Assembly: GCF_004340205.1 (NCBI RefSeq)
Contig: NZ_SLWB01000003.1
Span: 1-64,000 of the forward strand
From: Acetobacteroides hydrogenigenes
Lineage (GTDB): Bacteria; Bacteroidota; Bacteroidia; Bacteroidales; ZOR0009
Direction of reading: 5' to 3'
Length of the DNA stretch: 64,000 nucleotides
Position numbers and translations under genes: made by a program. Shown in pieces: positions 17,626 to 26,370 of the stretch. Under the pieces are notes generated by a model. The model ran no database searches and had not been told where the DNA came from. It was given only the letters and a program-made list of their open reading frames with translations. The stretch's first letter is position 1. The number at the start of each line of letters is the position of its first letter.

Positions 17626-18666
17626 TTATATCTTTCTAACCAGTATAAATCCATGCTCAAGTCCTATGTAGTGGTTGTAGATGAGCGCTGTCTTGATTTC
17701 CCTGCTTCCCTTTTGCATTAGAACTTGTGCCGGGATCTGTTTCCCCGATATTGCTTCGGTGGCCATCCATAGCGCAAATGCCGATGCCGTCGGGTATTCT
17801 CCACATAGATTTTTGTAGGAGTAAACCGATACATCGTCAAACAACTCCTTGAAGTGGTCATAGTAGTGGTCGGTACGGCAATCTCCGTTGAAGCCAAGGA
17901 GTAGGGTGTCTATATCAGAATGCAGCAGGTTGTTCCTCCTGAGGAATTGCTCTAGCTTTTGGCTGATATCGCCATTTTCGGGATGGTGTAGCTGATCGGT
18001 ATCGATGATTTCAGCAAGGGCATTCTCCTTTGCTGCCTGAACTATAAACATAGTTGCACTCTCGCCACAAACCGTTCCTGGAGTATTGCTGCCAATAAGT
18101 TGGGCAGAGTTGGTTTCTTCGGTCTTAAAGAAGCCCGCCTTTTCGTCGATGTTATAGTTAAAGCTCGATATCTCTTCGATGTTGCCAACGAGTACAGATT
18201 TAGCCTGATCTTGTTCCATTAGCAGGGATGCATCGAGTAGGGCATTCTCGAAGGCAAGACCCCGTTGTACGTGGGTGTTGCTGTAGCAGTGGTTCTTGGT
18301 GGTTATGGCCAGATAGCCGGTTACTGCGTTTGGCGTGCTTTGCACGAAGTTGGTGGGGGTAAGCGTTCCCTCTTCGTAGTCTATAATTTGGTTTAGGAAG
18401 CTGATGCAATCCTCCAGTCCACCATTGGCAGAACCAATAATCATCCCATCAACCTTAGGGTTATTCTTGAGCAAGGGCAATCCTGCTCCAATCCCCATGC
18501 GCACAGCTTTACCGATACGGCGTAGCTGTCCTGCAGGTATTAGCTCGTTGTACTTGGGCTCTATGGCAAAGTATTTTGTGCCGCTATGCTCAACGATACC
18601 TTCACTTTCGATGCCGTTGGTATAGGTTGGCTGAGGTGAAATACACTTGCTATCTCTGATATACAT
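17626..18666 (-). CDS. Beta-ketoacyl synthase-like protein, chain-length-factor type
   Basis: A 346-residue thiolase-fold protein related to ketoacyl-ACP synthases. The region where KS enzymes carry the nucleophile Cys reads QSTPNAVTGYLA, and the active-site His motifs are also missing, so it is probably non-catalytic. It would partner the active KS encoded just upstream (3-nt gap), like a chain-length factor in type II PKS or aryl polyene/flexirubin systems. Last gene of the operon. The expected job is setting acyl-chain length for the resorcinol lipid; this is inferred from position and missing residues. Confidence 0.82.
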   Translation of the reverse strand: MYIRDSKCISPQPTYTNGIESEGIVEHSGTKYFAIEPKYNELIPAGQLRRIGKAVRMGIGAGLPLLKNNPKVDGMIIGSANGGLEDCISFLNQIIDYEEGTLTPTNFVQSTPNAVTGYLAITTKNHCYSNTHVQRGLAFENALLDASLLMEQDQAKSVLVGNIEEISSFNYNIDEKAGFFKTEETNSAQLIGSNTPGTVCGESATMFIVQAAKENALAEIIDTDQLHHPENGDISQKLEQFLRRNNLLHSDIDTLLLGFNGDCRTDHYYDHFKELFDDVSVYSYKNLCGEYPTASAFALWMATEAISGKQIPAQVLMQKGSREIKTALIYNHYIGLEHGFILVRKI

Positions 18667-18669
18667 TGC

Positions 18670-19869
18670 TTAAACTTTTGAGATGACTAACGAGGTGCAG
18701 CTTCCGCTAAATCCGTACGAGTTGGAGAGCACGTTGCGGATCTCAACATCATTTTGGTAGCACCTAATGGGGGCTAGACCGTATGGCTCTTCGATCGGGG
18801 TTTCAAAGTTGAGCGATGGATACAGTTCTCCGTACTTAATGCTGAAGATGCTATAGATTGCTTCCAGCCCACCAGATGCACCAAGCGTATGTCCTGTGTA
18901 CGATTTGGTAGAGTTGAACGGAGGAATCTTCGAACCAAATATTGTGGAGAAGCCAACCACTTCTGCCTTATCGTTATTCCCAGTTCCTGTACCGTGTGCG
19001 TTGATGTAGTGGATATCGTTGGGCGATAGACCTGAGCTATTCAATGCTTGCCTGATTGCATACACAACACCGTCGGCATCGTCGGAGATGGAGGAGGTGT
19101 GGTAGGCGTCACTGGCATTGCCGTATCCTTTTATCTCTGCATATACCTGTTTTCCATCAACCTCATCAAGTGCTTCTAGAACAAGGTATGCTGCACCTTC
19201 GCCAAGCGAGAGTCCGATTCTGTTTAAGTCGAACGGTTTTGTAGCGGCAGGCGATAGGATGCCTAATGAATTAAAGCCATTTACGGTGTACTTGGCAAGA
19301 CTATCCACCCCGCCAACAATCACCCGTTTTGCTCTTCCAGACTTAATAAGCCTCGATCCAATCATAATGGCATTGGCCGAGGATGAGCATGCCGTATTCA
19401 GCGTGTCGACAATGCCCTTAATGCCGTAGCGTTTGGCTAAGTAAGAGGTGTGCGCGCTTGCCGAATATGATCGGATAAACTCTGAAGCCTTCGATGCGGT
19501 GTTCGCATCCTGGTAGAGCTGATCGGTAAGGCACATTCCCCCAACGGTGCTGGCCGAGATTAGCGCAGTATCAAAAGATGAAAGCGCATCCTCGTCTAAA
19601 CCAGCATCGGTTATAGCCTCCCGAAAGGCTTTAAAGGCAAGAAGGTCGCTTCGTGTTAGGCCCTTCTCGTCTTTAACTTCGAGCATCAGGCGCAGCTCAT
19701 CGTCGCTGGCTTTAACCTCGCCAAGAGCATGAGTCTGGGCATATTTCGAAACAAAAAACTTGCTTTGCCCAATTCCTCCGATTCCGTTTCTTAGGCTGTT
19801 CAGGTTTCCCTGTACATCTAGTCCAATGCTCGAAATTGCACCAATCCCTGTTACTACAACACGTTTCAA
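18670..19869 (-). CDS. Beta-ketoacyl-ACP synthase (KAS I/II type)
   Basis: A 399-residue KS with an intact triad: Cys161 in LNTACSSSANA, His292 in NAHGTGTGNN and His327 in YTGHTLGASGG. It condenses malonyl-ACP with acyl-ACP. The start used is TTG at 19869 just after the ACP stop, because LKRVVVTGIGAISSIG matches the family start; an earlier TTG at 19893 would overlap the ACP gene by 20 nt. With the ACP and the inactive partner it forms a dedicated acyl-chain builder. Confidence 0.92.
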   Translation of the reverse strand: MKRVVVTGIGAISSIGLDVQGNLNSLRNGIGGIGQSKFFVSKYAQTHALGEVKASDDELRLMLEVKDEKGLTRSDLLAFKAFREAITDAGLDEDALSSFDTALISASTVGGMCLTDQLYQDANTASKASEFIRSYSASAHTSYLAKRYGIKGIVDTLNTACSSSANAIMIGSRLIKSGRAKRVIVGGVDSLAKYTVNGFNSLGILSPAATKPFDLNRIGLSLGEGAAYLVLEALDEVDGKQVYAEIKGYGNASDAYHTSSISDDADGVVYAIRQALNSSGLSPNDIHYINAHGTGTGNNDKAEVVGFSTIFGSKIPPFNSTKSYTGHTLGASGGLEAIYSIFSIKYGELYPSLNFETPIEEPYGLAPIRCYQNDVEIRNVLSNSYGFSGSCTSLVISKV

Positions 19870-19873
19870 ATGC

Positions 19874-20137
19874 CTAGTTTTTTCTGTTTTCAAGAATGTA
19901 TTGAGCCATAGTGTTGATGTTTACCAGCACCTTACGAGCTTCAGTTGGGTTGTTCAACTTCAAGCCGTACTCGCGTTCAATCATAACGGTCATCTCTAGC
20001 GAGTCGATAGAGTCAAGGTCTAGACTACCAGCAAAAAAAGGCTCATCATCCTTAATCATTTCGGGCTCGATCTCTTGAAGATTTAGATAGTTGATTAGGT
20101 GTACTTTTAACTCCTGTTTTAATGCTTCTAGTTCCAT
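19874..20137 (-). CDS. Acyl carrier protein
   Basis: An 87-residue ACP. The phosphopantetheine site is Ser43 in GSLDLDSIDSLEMT, where the usual DSL reads DSI. It carries the growing acyl chain for the KS/CLF pair, and is probably specific to this cluster because it is embedded in the operon, 10 nt after the permease gene. Confidence 0.93.
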   Translation of the reverse strand: MELEALKQELKVHLINYLNLQEIEPEMIKDDEPFFAGSLDLDSIDSLEMTVMIEREYGLKLNNPTEARKVLVNINTMAQYILENRKN

Positions 20138-20147
20138 TGTTCTTTAT

Positions 20148-21425
20148 TTAAATGATTTTACTTCGTTTTAAGCTGCCGAATACTACGAGCAGGCATGCTC
20201 CAGTAAACGATAGAAGAAATAGCGCCACCTTAAGTAGCTCGTTCCAACTGCCGCCTTTTAGGAATACCGTGTAGAATCCTTCGAGGCACCAATATAGTGG
20301 TGAAAATTGGCTTATTGTTTTAAGGTAGCCGGGCATAACGAACACCGGAACCCAAATGCCGCCAAGCGCTGCAAAAATTATGATGGAAACAGCTCCAAAA
20401 CCGTTGGCTTGCTCCTGTGTTTTTGCTAGCGATCCAACTAGCAGTGCATACGACACTGCTGCTAATCCACTAAGTAAAACAACCGTAGAAAGTCCCATCA
20501 AATCATTAGGAAGGGTCAGCGGAGTTAGTTTGATTAGTGGAAAAAGCCATTTGCCAACCGAAAAAATAAGCACTACCTGAAGGATAGCAGCAAAGAGATA
20601 TACCCCCATTTTGCTGCTAAGCACCATCCAGAAGTTGGTGGGCATAGTTTTTAGCCGTATAAAGCTGCCGTTGTTTCGTTCAGCAACAATGTTGCTTCCC
20701 AACGAAACTACCATAAAGAACATGGCGAATACGGTCCACGCTGGTACGTTATGCTGGGTTGCATTGGGCATTATATCGAAGTTGGCATTGGTGGCGGCTG
20801 TTTTGGTTATGGCAACCTGATTTTGGGAGAGCACATTCTTTAGGCTTGCAGGTGTTTTTCCATCTCCCATTTCGGTGTACATATTCTCCACCATCAGGTT
20901 GTTTTCGATTAGCTGCAGGTACGACTGAACCACCCCAATAATTGAGTAGCAGTAGTTATCCTGAAGTACAGGGTCGTGGAAAAAATCAATGGCGGTTAGC
21001 TTCACCGGTTTGCTCTTGCTAGCCGAATCCTTAACTCCTAAATCGGTTAAAAATAGGGTCCCTATTTCAGAGGCCTTTTGGCGTAGGTTGTCGCTGAAGT
21101 TTTCTGGAATGTAAAGCGCCACGTTTCTATTCTGCTTAAGCAACTCCGATTTAATGGAGGCCTTTGCAATGGTGCTATCTGTGGTGATGGTAAACATGCC
21201 AGAGTGGGCCAGCATCTCGGTAAGCTTTTTACCTTGAGCACCAGCATCTCGGTTTACAACTAACATCGAGATCTTATTTTCCTTAACCAGCTTAAATGTG
21301 CTATCCTGGATTAGCGTAATAATAACCACGAGCAAAAGCGGCATAGCAAACATGATGAGCAAACCAACCTTGTCGTTGATTAGCTGCAAGACCTCTTTCT
21401 TTATGGATATATATAACTTATACAT
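20148..21425 (-). CDS. ABC-2 type transporter permease
   Basis: A 425-residue membrane protein of the ABC-2 class: one membrane helix near the N-terminus (LLIMFAMPLLLVVIITL), a periplasmic domain of about 180 residues and five or six helices toward the C-terminus (VFAMFFMVVSLGSNIVAE onward). It overlaps the ATPase gene by 8 nt, so the two make an exporter. The likely cargo is the lipid product of the cluster; cargo is inferred from linkage only. Confidence 0.9.
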   Translation of the reverse strand: MYKLYISIKKEVLQLINDKVGLLIMFAMPLLLVVIITLIQDSTFKLVKENKISMLVVNRDAGAQGKKLTEMLAHSGMFTITTDSTIAKASIKSELLKQNRNVALYIPENFSDNLRQKASEIGTLFLTDLGVKDSASKSKPVKLTAIDFFHDPVLQDNYCYSIIGVVQSYLQLIENNLMVENMYTEMGDGKTPASLKNVLSQNQVAITKTAATNANFDIMPNATQHNVPAWTVFAMFFMVVSLGSNIVAERNNGSFIRLKTMPTNFWMVLSSKMGVYLFAAILQVVLIFSVGKWLFPLIKLTPLTLPNDLMGLSTVVLLSGLAAVSYALLVGSLAKTQEQANGFGAVSIIIFAALGGIWVPVFVMPGYLKTISQFSPLYWCLEGFYTVFLKGGSWNELLKVALFLLSFTGACLLVVFGSLKRSKII

Positions 21426-22170
21426 TCGAATCGCGGTATTCTTCGCCTGTAAGTTCGAGGAAAACCTCTTTAAGGCTGTTTGTTTGATGCTCTTTTAGGA
21501 GCGATGCCATTGTTTGGGAGAGGATGATCTTGCCCATGTCTATTAGTGCAATTTCGTTGCAGAACTCCTGCGCCTCCGCAAGGTGGTGCGATGTGTAGAT
21601 GATGGTTGTGCCATTGGCATTCAGTTCGTCGAGCAGCTTCATAATAGCGTTTTTGCTTTGCACATCTACGCCAACGGTTGGCTCATCAAGAATTAGAATT
21701 TGTGGTTGATGTATTATACCAATGGCAAGGTTAACCCTTCGCTTCATGCCGCCTGAAAAGGTGCAAACCTGCTTGTCGGCTACGGCTGCAAGCCCTAACT
21801 TATTGAGTAAATAGTCAGTTTGGCTGGCAATTTGCTTCCGGTTAAGGTTGTAAAGCGCTCCAAAGTATTCGAGATTTTGCTTTGAGGTGAGTTCTTGGAA
21901 TAGGGCGTAATCTTGCGGAACAAACCCCAGTTTTTTCCTGAATTCTTTATATTCAATTTCTCCTTTATCGCTATGGCAAAAGATATTGCCTTCCGTTTTT
22001 TCAATTATTCCACAGATAATTGATATAAGGGTTGTTTTTCCGGCACCGTTAGGTCCGAGAATGCCAAACTTGCTTCCCGGATTTATGGTGAGGCTAACCC
22101 CATCTAAACTATTCTTGGTAGCCGATGGATATCGTTTGGTGATATGCTGTATGTCTATGCCTATTCCCAT
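21418..22170 (-). CDS. ABC transporter ATP-binding protein
   Basis: A 250-residue ABC ATPase with Walker A GPNGAGKTT, Q-loop FVPQDYALF, signature FSGGMKRRVNLA and Walker B LILDEPTVGVD. The start used is ATG 22170 (MGIGIDIQHI), two bases after the preceding stop; TTG 22176 is the alternative. It powers the ABC-2 permease encoded immediately downstream. Confidence 0.94.
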   Translation of the reverse strand: MGIGIDIQHITKRYPSATKNSLDGVSLTINPGSKFGILGPNGAGKTTLISIICGIIEKTEGNIFCHSDKGEIEYKEFRKKLGFVPQDYALFQELTSKQNLEYFGALYNLNRKQIASQTDYLLNKLGLAAVADKQVCTFSGGMKRRVNLAIGIIHQPQILILDEPTVGVDVQSKNAIMKLLDELNANGTTIIYTSHHLAEAQEFCNEIALIDMGKIILSQTMASLLKEHQTNSLKEVFLELTGEEYRDSNV

Positions 22171-22172
22171 AA

Positions 22173-23183
22173 TCAAAATTTAATTTTTGACAGCTTGGTG
22201 AATGCCATTTTCTCGGTTTCTGATATTTCTACAAGCATATCGGCGATTTTATCATATGCTTCCTGTCCTACAAGACGATTTTTGTAAACCCCAGCCATTT
22301 CTACAGCTGCCGCGCGCCAGAGGTCGCCTGCTCGGGTGAAGTCGTCAGACGAATGCATTAGCTTATCCATTTGAAGATGCTGGGCGGCCTGCTCTAAAAA
22401 AGCTGCATATATAAAGCGGAAACCGCCTCCACCTGTACCAATCTCTTCCTGCATTCGAATAATTTGTCCCATGTAAAGGGCTGCTCTACGGTCGCCAAGT
22501 TTAGTGGGCCACTTCCTGATCTGGTTTGCTGTGAACTTAATTCCCTTTACCCCAGCAATTCCTCCAGGTACGTAAAGCATGTCGCGGGTGTTGCGCTTAA
22601 TTCCCTTTACAATTCCTTTGCGCAGCAGTTCTATGTTGGGCTTTGGGATATTTACGGGATAGTATACATGTCCTTTAGGTGCAAAGGCTCCTTTGGCAAA
22701 CCTTACCCGCTGCAGTTCCTCTTCGGTAAGCGATGTTACCGTTTCCATTACAGGATCGCTGATGGAGTAGCTATCGCCATCCTTCCCGTAAACAATAAGG
22801 TTATGAGCGTTGAAGTGAAATCGGTATTCAACCGGGAAGTAGGTTAAGTTGAATACTCCAACTTGGCATCCTACAGGATTCCCAATCTCTATCTGGTTGT
22901 CAAGATATTGCTTTGCTTTCGCTGCATCGCTAAATTTTTTATGCTCAACCGGAATTCCCAGCGATTTGCAGGTTCTCTTAAAAATAGCGCCTGGCATGGT
23001 TCTAAAAGAAACAGCCGGACCGTTACTGATGCTGATAAACGGAATATGAATATAGAATAGTCCCGATCCTAAGCCGAAGGCCAACGGTTCGGTAATAAAG
23101 TCGTAGCCATGGAATCGGAGAAGGTTGGTTGTAACCCCATTCTCGCAATGTGCCGACTGTATATGCTTAAAGTCTATATTCAT
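22173..23183 (-). CDS. BtrH N-terminal domain protein (putative acyl-ACP acyltransferase)
   Basis: A 336-residue protein resembling the BtrH_N/DUF4872 family. The papain-like N-terminal half begins with HCENGVTTNLLRFHGYDFI, which supplies the Cys (HC..GV) expected for such a fold, followed by LGSGLFYIHIP; a conserved C-terminal half follows. In butirosin biosynthesis BtrH moves an acyl side chain from an ACP to an acceptor. In this operon, next to an ACP and DarB, a similar ACP-to-product transfer or hydrolysis is plausible. Function here is inference. It abuts its neighbours with no gap. Confidence 0.75.
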   Translation of the reverse strand: MNIDFKHIQSAHCENGVTTNLLRFHGYDFITEPLAFGLGSGLFYIHIPFISISNGPAVSFRTMPGAIFKRTCKSLGIPVEHKKFSDAAKAKQYLDNQIEIGNPVGCQVGVFNLTYFPVEYRFHFNAHNLIVYGKDGDSYSISDPVMETVTSLTEEELQRVRFAKGAFAPKGHVYYPVNIPKPNIELLRKGIVKGIKRNTRDMLYVPGGIAGVKGIKFTANQIRKWPTKLGDRRAALYMGQIIRMQEEIGTGGGGFRFIYAAFLEQAAQHLQMDKLMHSSDDFTRAGDLWRAAAVEMAGVYKNRLVGQEAYDKIADMLVEISETEKMAFTKLSKIKF

Positions 23184-23582
23184 CTATCCTCTGAAATTTT
23201 TTAGTTCTTGCACGCTGATTTCAAATACATCAGCATAAATGGCCAGCTTCTTTTCGCTTAGTTTTTCGAATACGCTTGGCTTAAAGTGCCTGCGCACGGT
23301 AATCTTCCAAAAGCCGGTGTAGGCCGCAAGCAGCGCAATGTCCATTAACTTGCGTTGCATGAAGTAGTATACTGGGCTTTTAGTTCCTGCAACGACCTCC
23401 TTTCGGGCTTCCTCGGTAAGGCGATCAATCTCGGTCCATGCATTTTCGAGGGCTTCGGCTTTTATGCTCCACCCAGTACTAAGAGCCGTGTTGTAGCAGC
23501 CTTCGTCTTCTTTGGCATAACATACCTCTCGGGTAACGTTTGCGAGCGAACTCTTATCCTGTGGAACTTCCGACTTTTTCAT
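23184..23582 (-). CDS. Conserved hypothetical protein in the dar operon
   Basis: A 132-residue, cytosolic-looking protein of unknown function. It has no signal peptide and no membrane segment, is largely alpha-helical by pattern, and is Lys/Glu-rich with a hydrophobic stretch LMDIALLAAYTGFWKI near residues 78-93. It overlaps the darB stop by 1 nt and touches the BtrH gene, so it is almost certainly coexpressed. I recognise no motif; an accessory or regulatory subunit is possible. Confidence 0.7.
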   Translation of the reverse strand: MKKSEVPQDKSSLANVTREVCYAKEDEGCYNTALSTGWSIKAEALENAWTEIDRLTEEARKEVVAGTKSPVYYFMQRKLMDIALLAAYTGFWKITVRRHFKPSVFEKLSEKKLAIYADVFEISVQELKNFRG

Positions 23583-24724
23583 TAAGCAACTGTAAGTAGA
23601 CAGAAAACGTATGAGAATCGTGAACTTTCAGGTACGGCAAATAGTATCGTCTCTCCCTTTTTCAGTTTCCCACTATTGAATAGCTCTTCGCACATGATGT
23701 AAATAGAACCCGAACCAATATTCCCTTTTGTCCTTAGGTTGGTAAACCACTTTTCCTTAGGAATGGATATCCCATTTTCATCAAGTATTCTTGCAATTTT
23801 ATCCTCAAAGAAGTAGCTCGAGATGTGAGGCAAGAAGTGGTTGATGTCATTTACATCAAAGTTTCTTTTGGCAAGTATATCCTTAAGCTTAGAAAATCCA
23901 AGCTTAACAATATATTCGCTGAGTAACTTTACATCTTGCTTAATGCTTAGCAGCGATTTGTCAAGTATATCGGAGGGATAGTGATCCATGTAGCTTTTAA
24001 GTGTGCCGTCTTCGTTTTTTTCGGCAGCCATGTACATGCACGATTCCATCGTATTTGCGTACGAGATGGCCTCAATCCACTCCACCTTTAGCGATATGCC
24101 GTTTTCGCTTTTTTTGTTTTCGAGGAGAAAAGCTCCGGCACCATCAGAGAGCATCCAACGAAGAAAATCTTTTTCGAAGGCAATGTATGGATCGTTGTTG
24201 AGCTGCTCAATTTTTTCAGCCTCAGCATCAAAGGTGTCGGCTTTAAGGAGACGTGATACGCGTTCCGATCCTGTACATACAGCCTTACTTTTGTCGCCAG
24301 AGAGCACCGATAGATATGCATACTTAAAGGCGTGCATACCCGAGCAGCAAACGCCCGATGGAGAAACAACTTCGATGCTGTTAGATTCGGGAAGGTACCC
24401 ATGCACCATTACTGCATGCGAGGGCATCATCTGATCGGGAGTAGAAGTCCCACAGCAGAGCAGCTCTACCGATTTTATATTTTCAGGGCATTCTGTAAAA
24501 AGTTCCTTAACGGCCAATGCTACCATTTGAGCGTTGGTGTGGGTTGTTTGCCCTTCTTTGGTGAGGGCGTAGTAGCGTCCTTGTATTCCGTTATTCCTTA
24601 GTACGATTCTTCTTGATTTTGATGGCTTGCCGTTTATTAACCCTAGGTAGAGCTCCATCTCGTCGTTCTGAACCAGTTCGTTGGGAAGGAATTTAGCAAC
24701 TTTGGTAATGTAAACTTCTTGCAT
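23582..24724 (-). CDS. DarB-like ketoacyl-ACP synthase III (dialkylresorcinol-forming)
   Basis: A 380-residue thiolase-fold condensing enzyme with a complete KAS III triad: Cys127 in SGVCCSGMHAF, His300 in FLPHISSYF and Asn335 in KGNIGSGS. DarB enzymes join two acyl chains and cyclise them to a cyclohexanedione, which DarA aromatises. The gene overlaps darA by 32 nt, the expected pairing. Identification as DarB rests on the neighbour and overall look, so a related KAS III activity remains possible. Confidence 0.85.
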   Translation of the reverse strand: MQEVYITKVAKFLPNELVQNDEMELYLGLINGKPSKSRRIVLRNNGIQGRYYALTKEGQTTHTNAQMVALAVKELFTECPENIKSVELLCCGTSTPDQMMPSHAVMVHGYLPESNSIEVVSPSGVCCSGMHAFKYAYLSVLSGDKSKAVCTGSERVSRLLKADTFDAEAEKIEQLNNDPYIAFEKDFLRWMLSDGAGAFLLENKKSENGISLKVEWIEAISYANTMESCMYMAAEKNEDGTLKSYMDHYPSDILDKSLLSIKQDVKLLSEYIVKLGFSKLKDILAKRNFDVNDINHFLPHISSYFFEDKIARILDENGISIPKEKWFTNLRTKGNIGSGSIYIMCEELFNSGKLKKGETILFAVPESSRFSYVFCLLTVA

Positions 24725-25640
24725 TGTATACCTTTATTATTCCCTTTAAGTAAAATTGTCTCTTTTTATTTGCGGCTTTCATGCTAAGCGGATACAATAG
24801 CGTAAAGTAGAAAAATAGCACAATAGGGGCAACCATAAAAAGTGCCACTATCAAATAGTACTTAAACAGATTTACGTATAACTTCCGCTTTCGAGGAGTT
24901 GTTCCTCGTTTTGCAATTATATTAGCCCATATCCTGAAGAGCATTTTAGCTCTTTCTTCGATGAATATGATCGAAATAGGCAGCTTGATATTTTTAGTAG
25001 CGAGCGCTTTGTTTTGAAAATCATTGATTTGGTTCTTTTGTATGCATTCCAAAAGAATCTCTCCGTATTTTGATGCGCCTTGTATGTCTTCGTCGCTAAT
25101 GCCGGGTTCTGGAAGGATTCCCAGGAACTTATCCTTTCGCCCGTTTAGCATCCAGTGCAGGATGGTTAGCGCGCTGATTAGGTTGCTTGTTCTATCGCCT
25201 AGAGGGATGTTTCCTACGAGTGTCCCGTTTGCTTTTTCGATATAGCCAATTACCGATTTCTGCGAGTTGATCCACATGTTACGCGCCCCTATGATGGTAA
25301 CAACAGGCTTTCCTTTTACTATTGACTTAAATTCCTCGGAGTAAAAAAGGCTCGTAATAGGTAACGAAGGAGACAAGAACCACGGTTGGTAGCCAATAAC
25401 TATTAGATCGTAATCTTTTTGAGGTAGATTTAACGGTTGCAGCGGTATGGGGTTTTCCAAAACGCAGTCGGGCATAACATCGAAAAATTCCTGTCCTGTC
25501 CAAGGGAAAGGATAGGGTTGTAGAGGCTCTAGTTTTACTCTGTCAACACGGCAATGGCTTGCCAGTGGACTCGTAAAATTGTCGATTATCGCATCGAGTT
25601 GCCCTGTTTGAGAGTAATTTATTGCTAATACGTTAAGCAT
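24693..25640 (-). CDS. DarA-like dialkylresorcinol aromatase (flavodoxin fold)
   Basis: A 315-residue protein. MLNVLAINYSQTGQL matches the flavodoxin-like phosphate-binding loop, as in DarA, which oxidises the cyclohexanedione made by DarB to a resorcinol. The C-terminus has hydrophobic spans (VALFMVAPIVLFFYFTLLYP) suggesting membrane anchorage. Start chosen as ATG 25640; an upstream in-frame TTG at 25667 would add nine residues. It overlaps darB by 32 nt. Confidence 0.8.
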   Translation of the reverse strand: MLNVLAINYSQTGQLDAIIDNFTSPLASHCRVDRVKLEPLQPYPFPWTGQEFFDVMPDCVLENPIPLQPLNLPQKDYDLIVIGYQPWFLSPSLPITSLFYSEEFKSIVKGKPVVTIIGARNMWINSQKSVIGYIEKANGTLVGNIPLGDRTSNLISALTILHWMLNGRKDKFLGILPEPGISDEDIQGASKYGEILLECIQKNQINDFQNKALATKNIKLPISIIFIEERAKMLFRIWANIIAKRGTTPRKRKLYVNLFKYYLIVALFMVAPIVLFFYFTLLYPLSMKAANKKRQFYLKGIIKVYNARSLHYQSC

Positions 25641-25669
25641 TTTTAGTCTGTTATTTGTATTTAGCAAAT

Positions 25670-26167
25670 CTAGTTTAAATCGGTGCTTTTTAGAAGGCGA
25701 GATTTTTGGACATAGCCTAAAATTGCCTTTTGAGTCTCTTGGTTTAGATCTTTAAACCCTTTAGCGAGCACCTTCTTATCCTGCTCTAAATTTTTGTTGT
25801 AGCCAAGTATTTTTGGAGCCTGCTCCTGAATTGTTATCCGAAGGAAACGGAACTCCGCGTTGTTGGGAGATGTCTCTATTTCCTTTTCGAGTAGCATTCT
25901 CCCCTTCTTGAAGAGATTTAGCTGCTCCTTTTTGTTGTTGAGAAGTCCCGACTTACGCATCAGTAAGGCTCCTAAAAAGGCCTTGCTTTCGGATGAACTC
26001 CCATTTTCTAGCTTAGATATGAAATTGTTAATGCCATCGATCGATGCTGAAGTGTATGCTGCATAGAAACCGGATCGGTCTATGCTAGAGTAACCAGCAG
26101 ACGCTGATATTGCCCAAAGCAATACCGCTAGAAACAGTGCGTACGAGCGAAGATTAGGTAATTTCAT
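25670..26167 (-). CDS. Hypothetical secreted protein, first gene of the dar operon
   Basis: A 165-residue protein with a signal peptide (MKLPNLRSYALFLAVLLWAI, then SASAG) and a helical mature region without a named motif (SLEKE-like, Lys-rich helices). The mature part has a helical-repeat feel (FLGALLMRKSGLL, AEFRFLRITIQEQAP). It directly precedes darA on the same strand, so a periplasmic role linked to the lipid, such as binding or transfer, is possible. Function unknown. Confidence 0.65.
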   Translation of the reverse strand: MKLPNLRSYALFLAVLLWAISASAGYSSIDRSGFYAAYTSASIDGINNFISKLENGSSSESKAFLGALLMRKSGLLNNKKEQLNLFKKGRMLLEKEIETSPNNAEFRFLRITIQEQAPKILGYNKNLEQDKKVLAKGFKDLNQETQKAILGYVQKSRLLKSTDLN

Positions 26168-26216
26168 TGATTGCTACTATGATGTAATCGCTTCTATTTT
26201 TTTCAAAAAAAGTGTT

Positions 26217-26224
26217 CAAAAGTA
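26217..26224 (-). promoter_or_regulatory. Candidate promoter of the dar operon
   Basis: On the minus strand TACTTTTG fits TAnnTTTG and lies 49 nt upstream of the first gene start. No good -33 TTTG at the usual spacing was found. Confidence 0.35.
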
Positions 26225-26314
26225 TAAAAATTAATGAATAGTTTAGAGAATACTCTGCAAAAAGCAGCTGCATTGAATTTAAATTTTTCGCTCTTGGTAG
26301 ATTGTCCGAAAATA

Positions 26315-26349
26315 AAATTCCCCACAAATGTCTCATCTGTGGGGAATTT
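26315..26349 (-). terminator. Terminator of pstS
   Basis: AAATTCCCCACA (26315-26326) pairs perfectly with TGTGGGGAATTT (26338-26349); on the minus strand the U-rich arm is followed by TATTTTC. Confidence 0.8.
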
Positions 26350-26370
26350 GGGAATGTTGGAATGTTGGTA

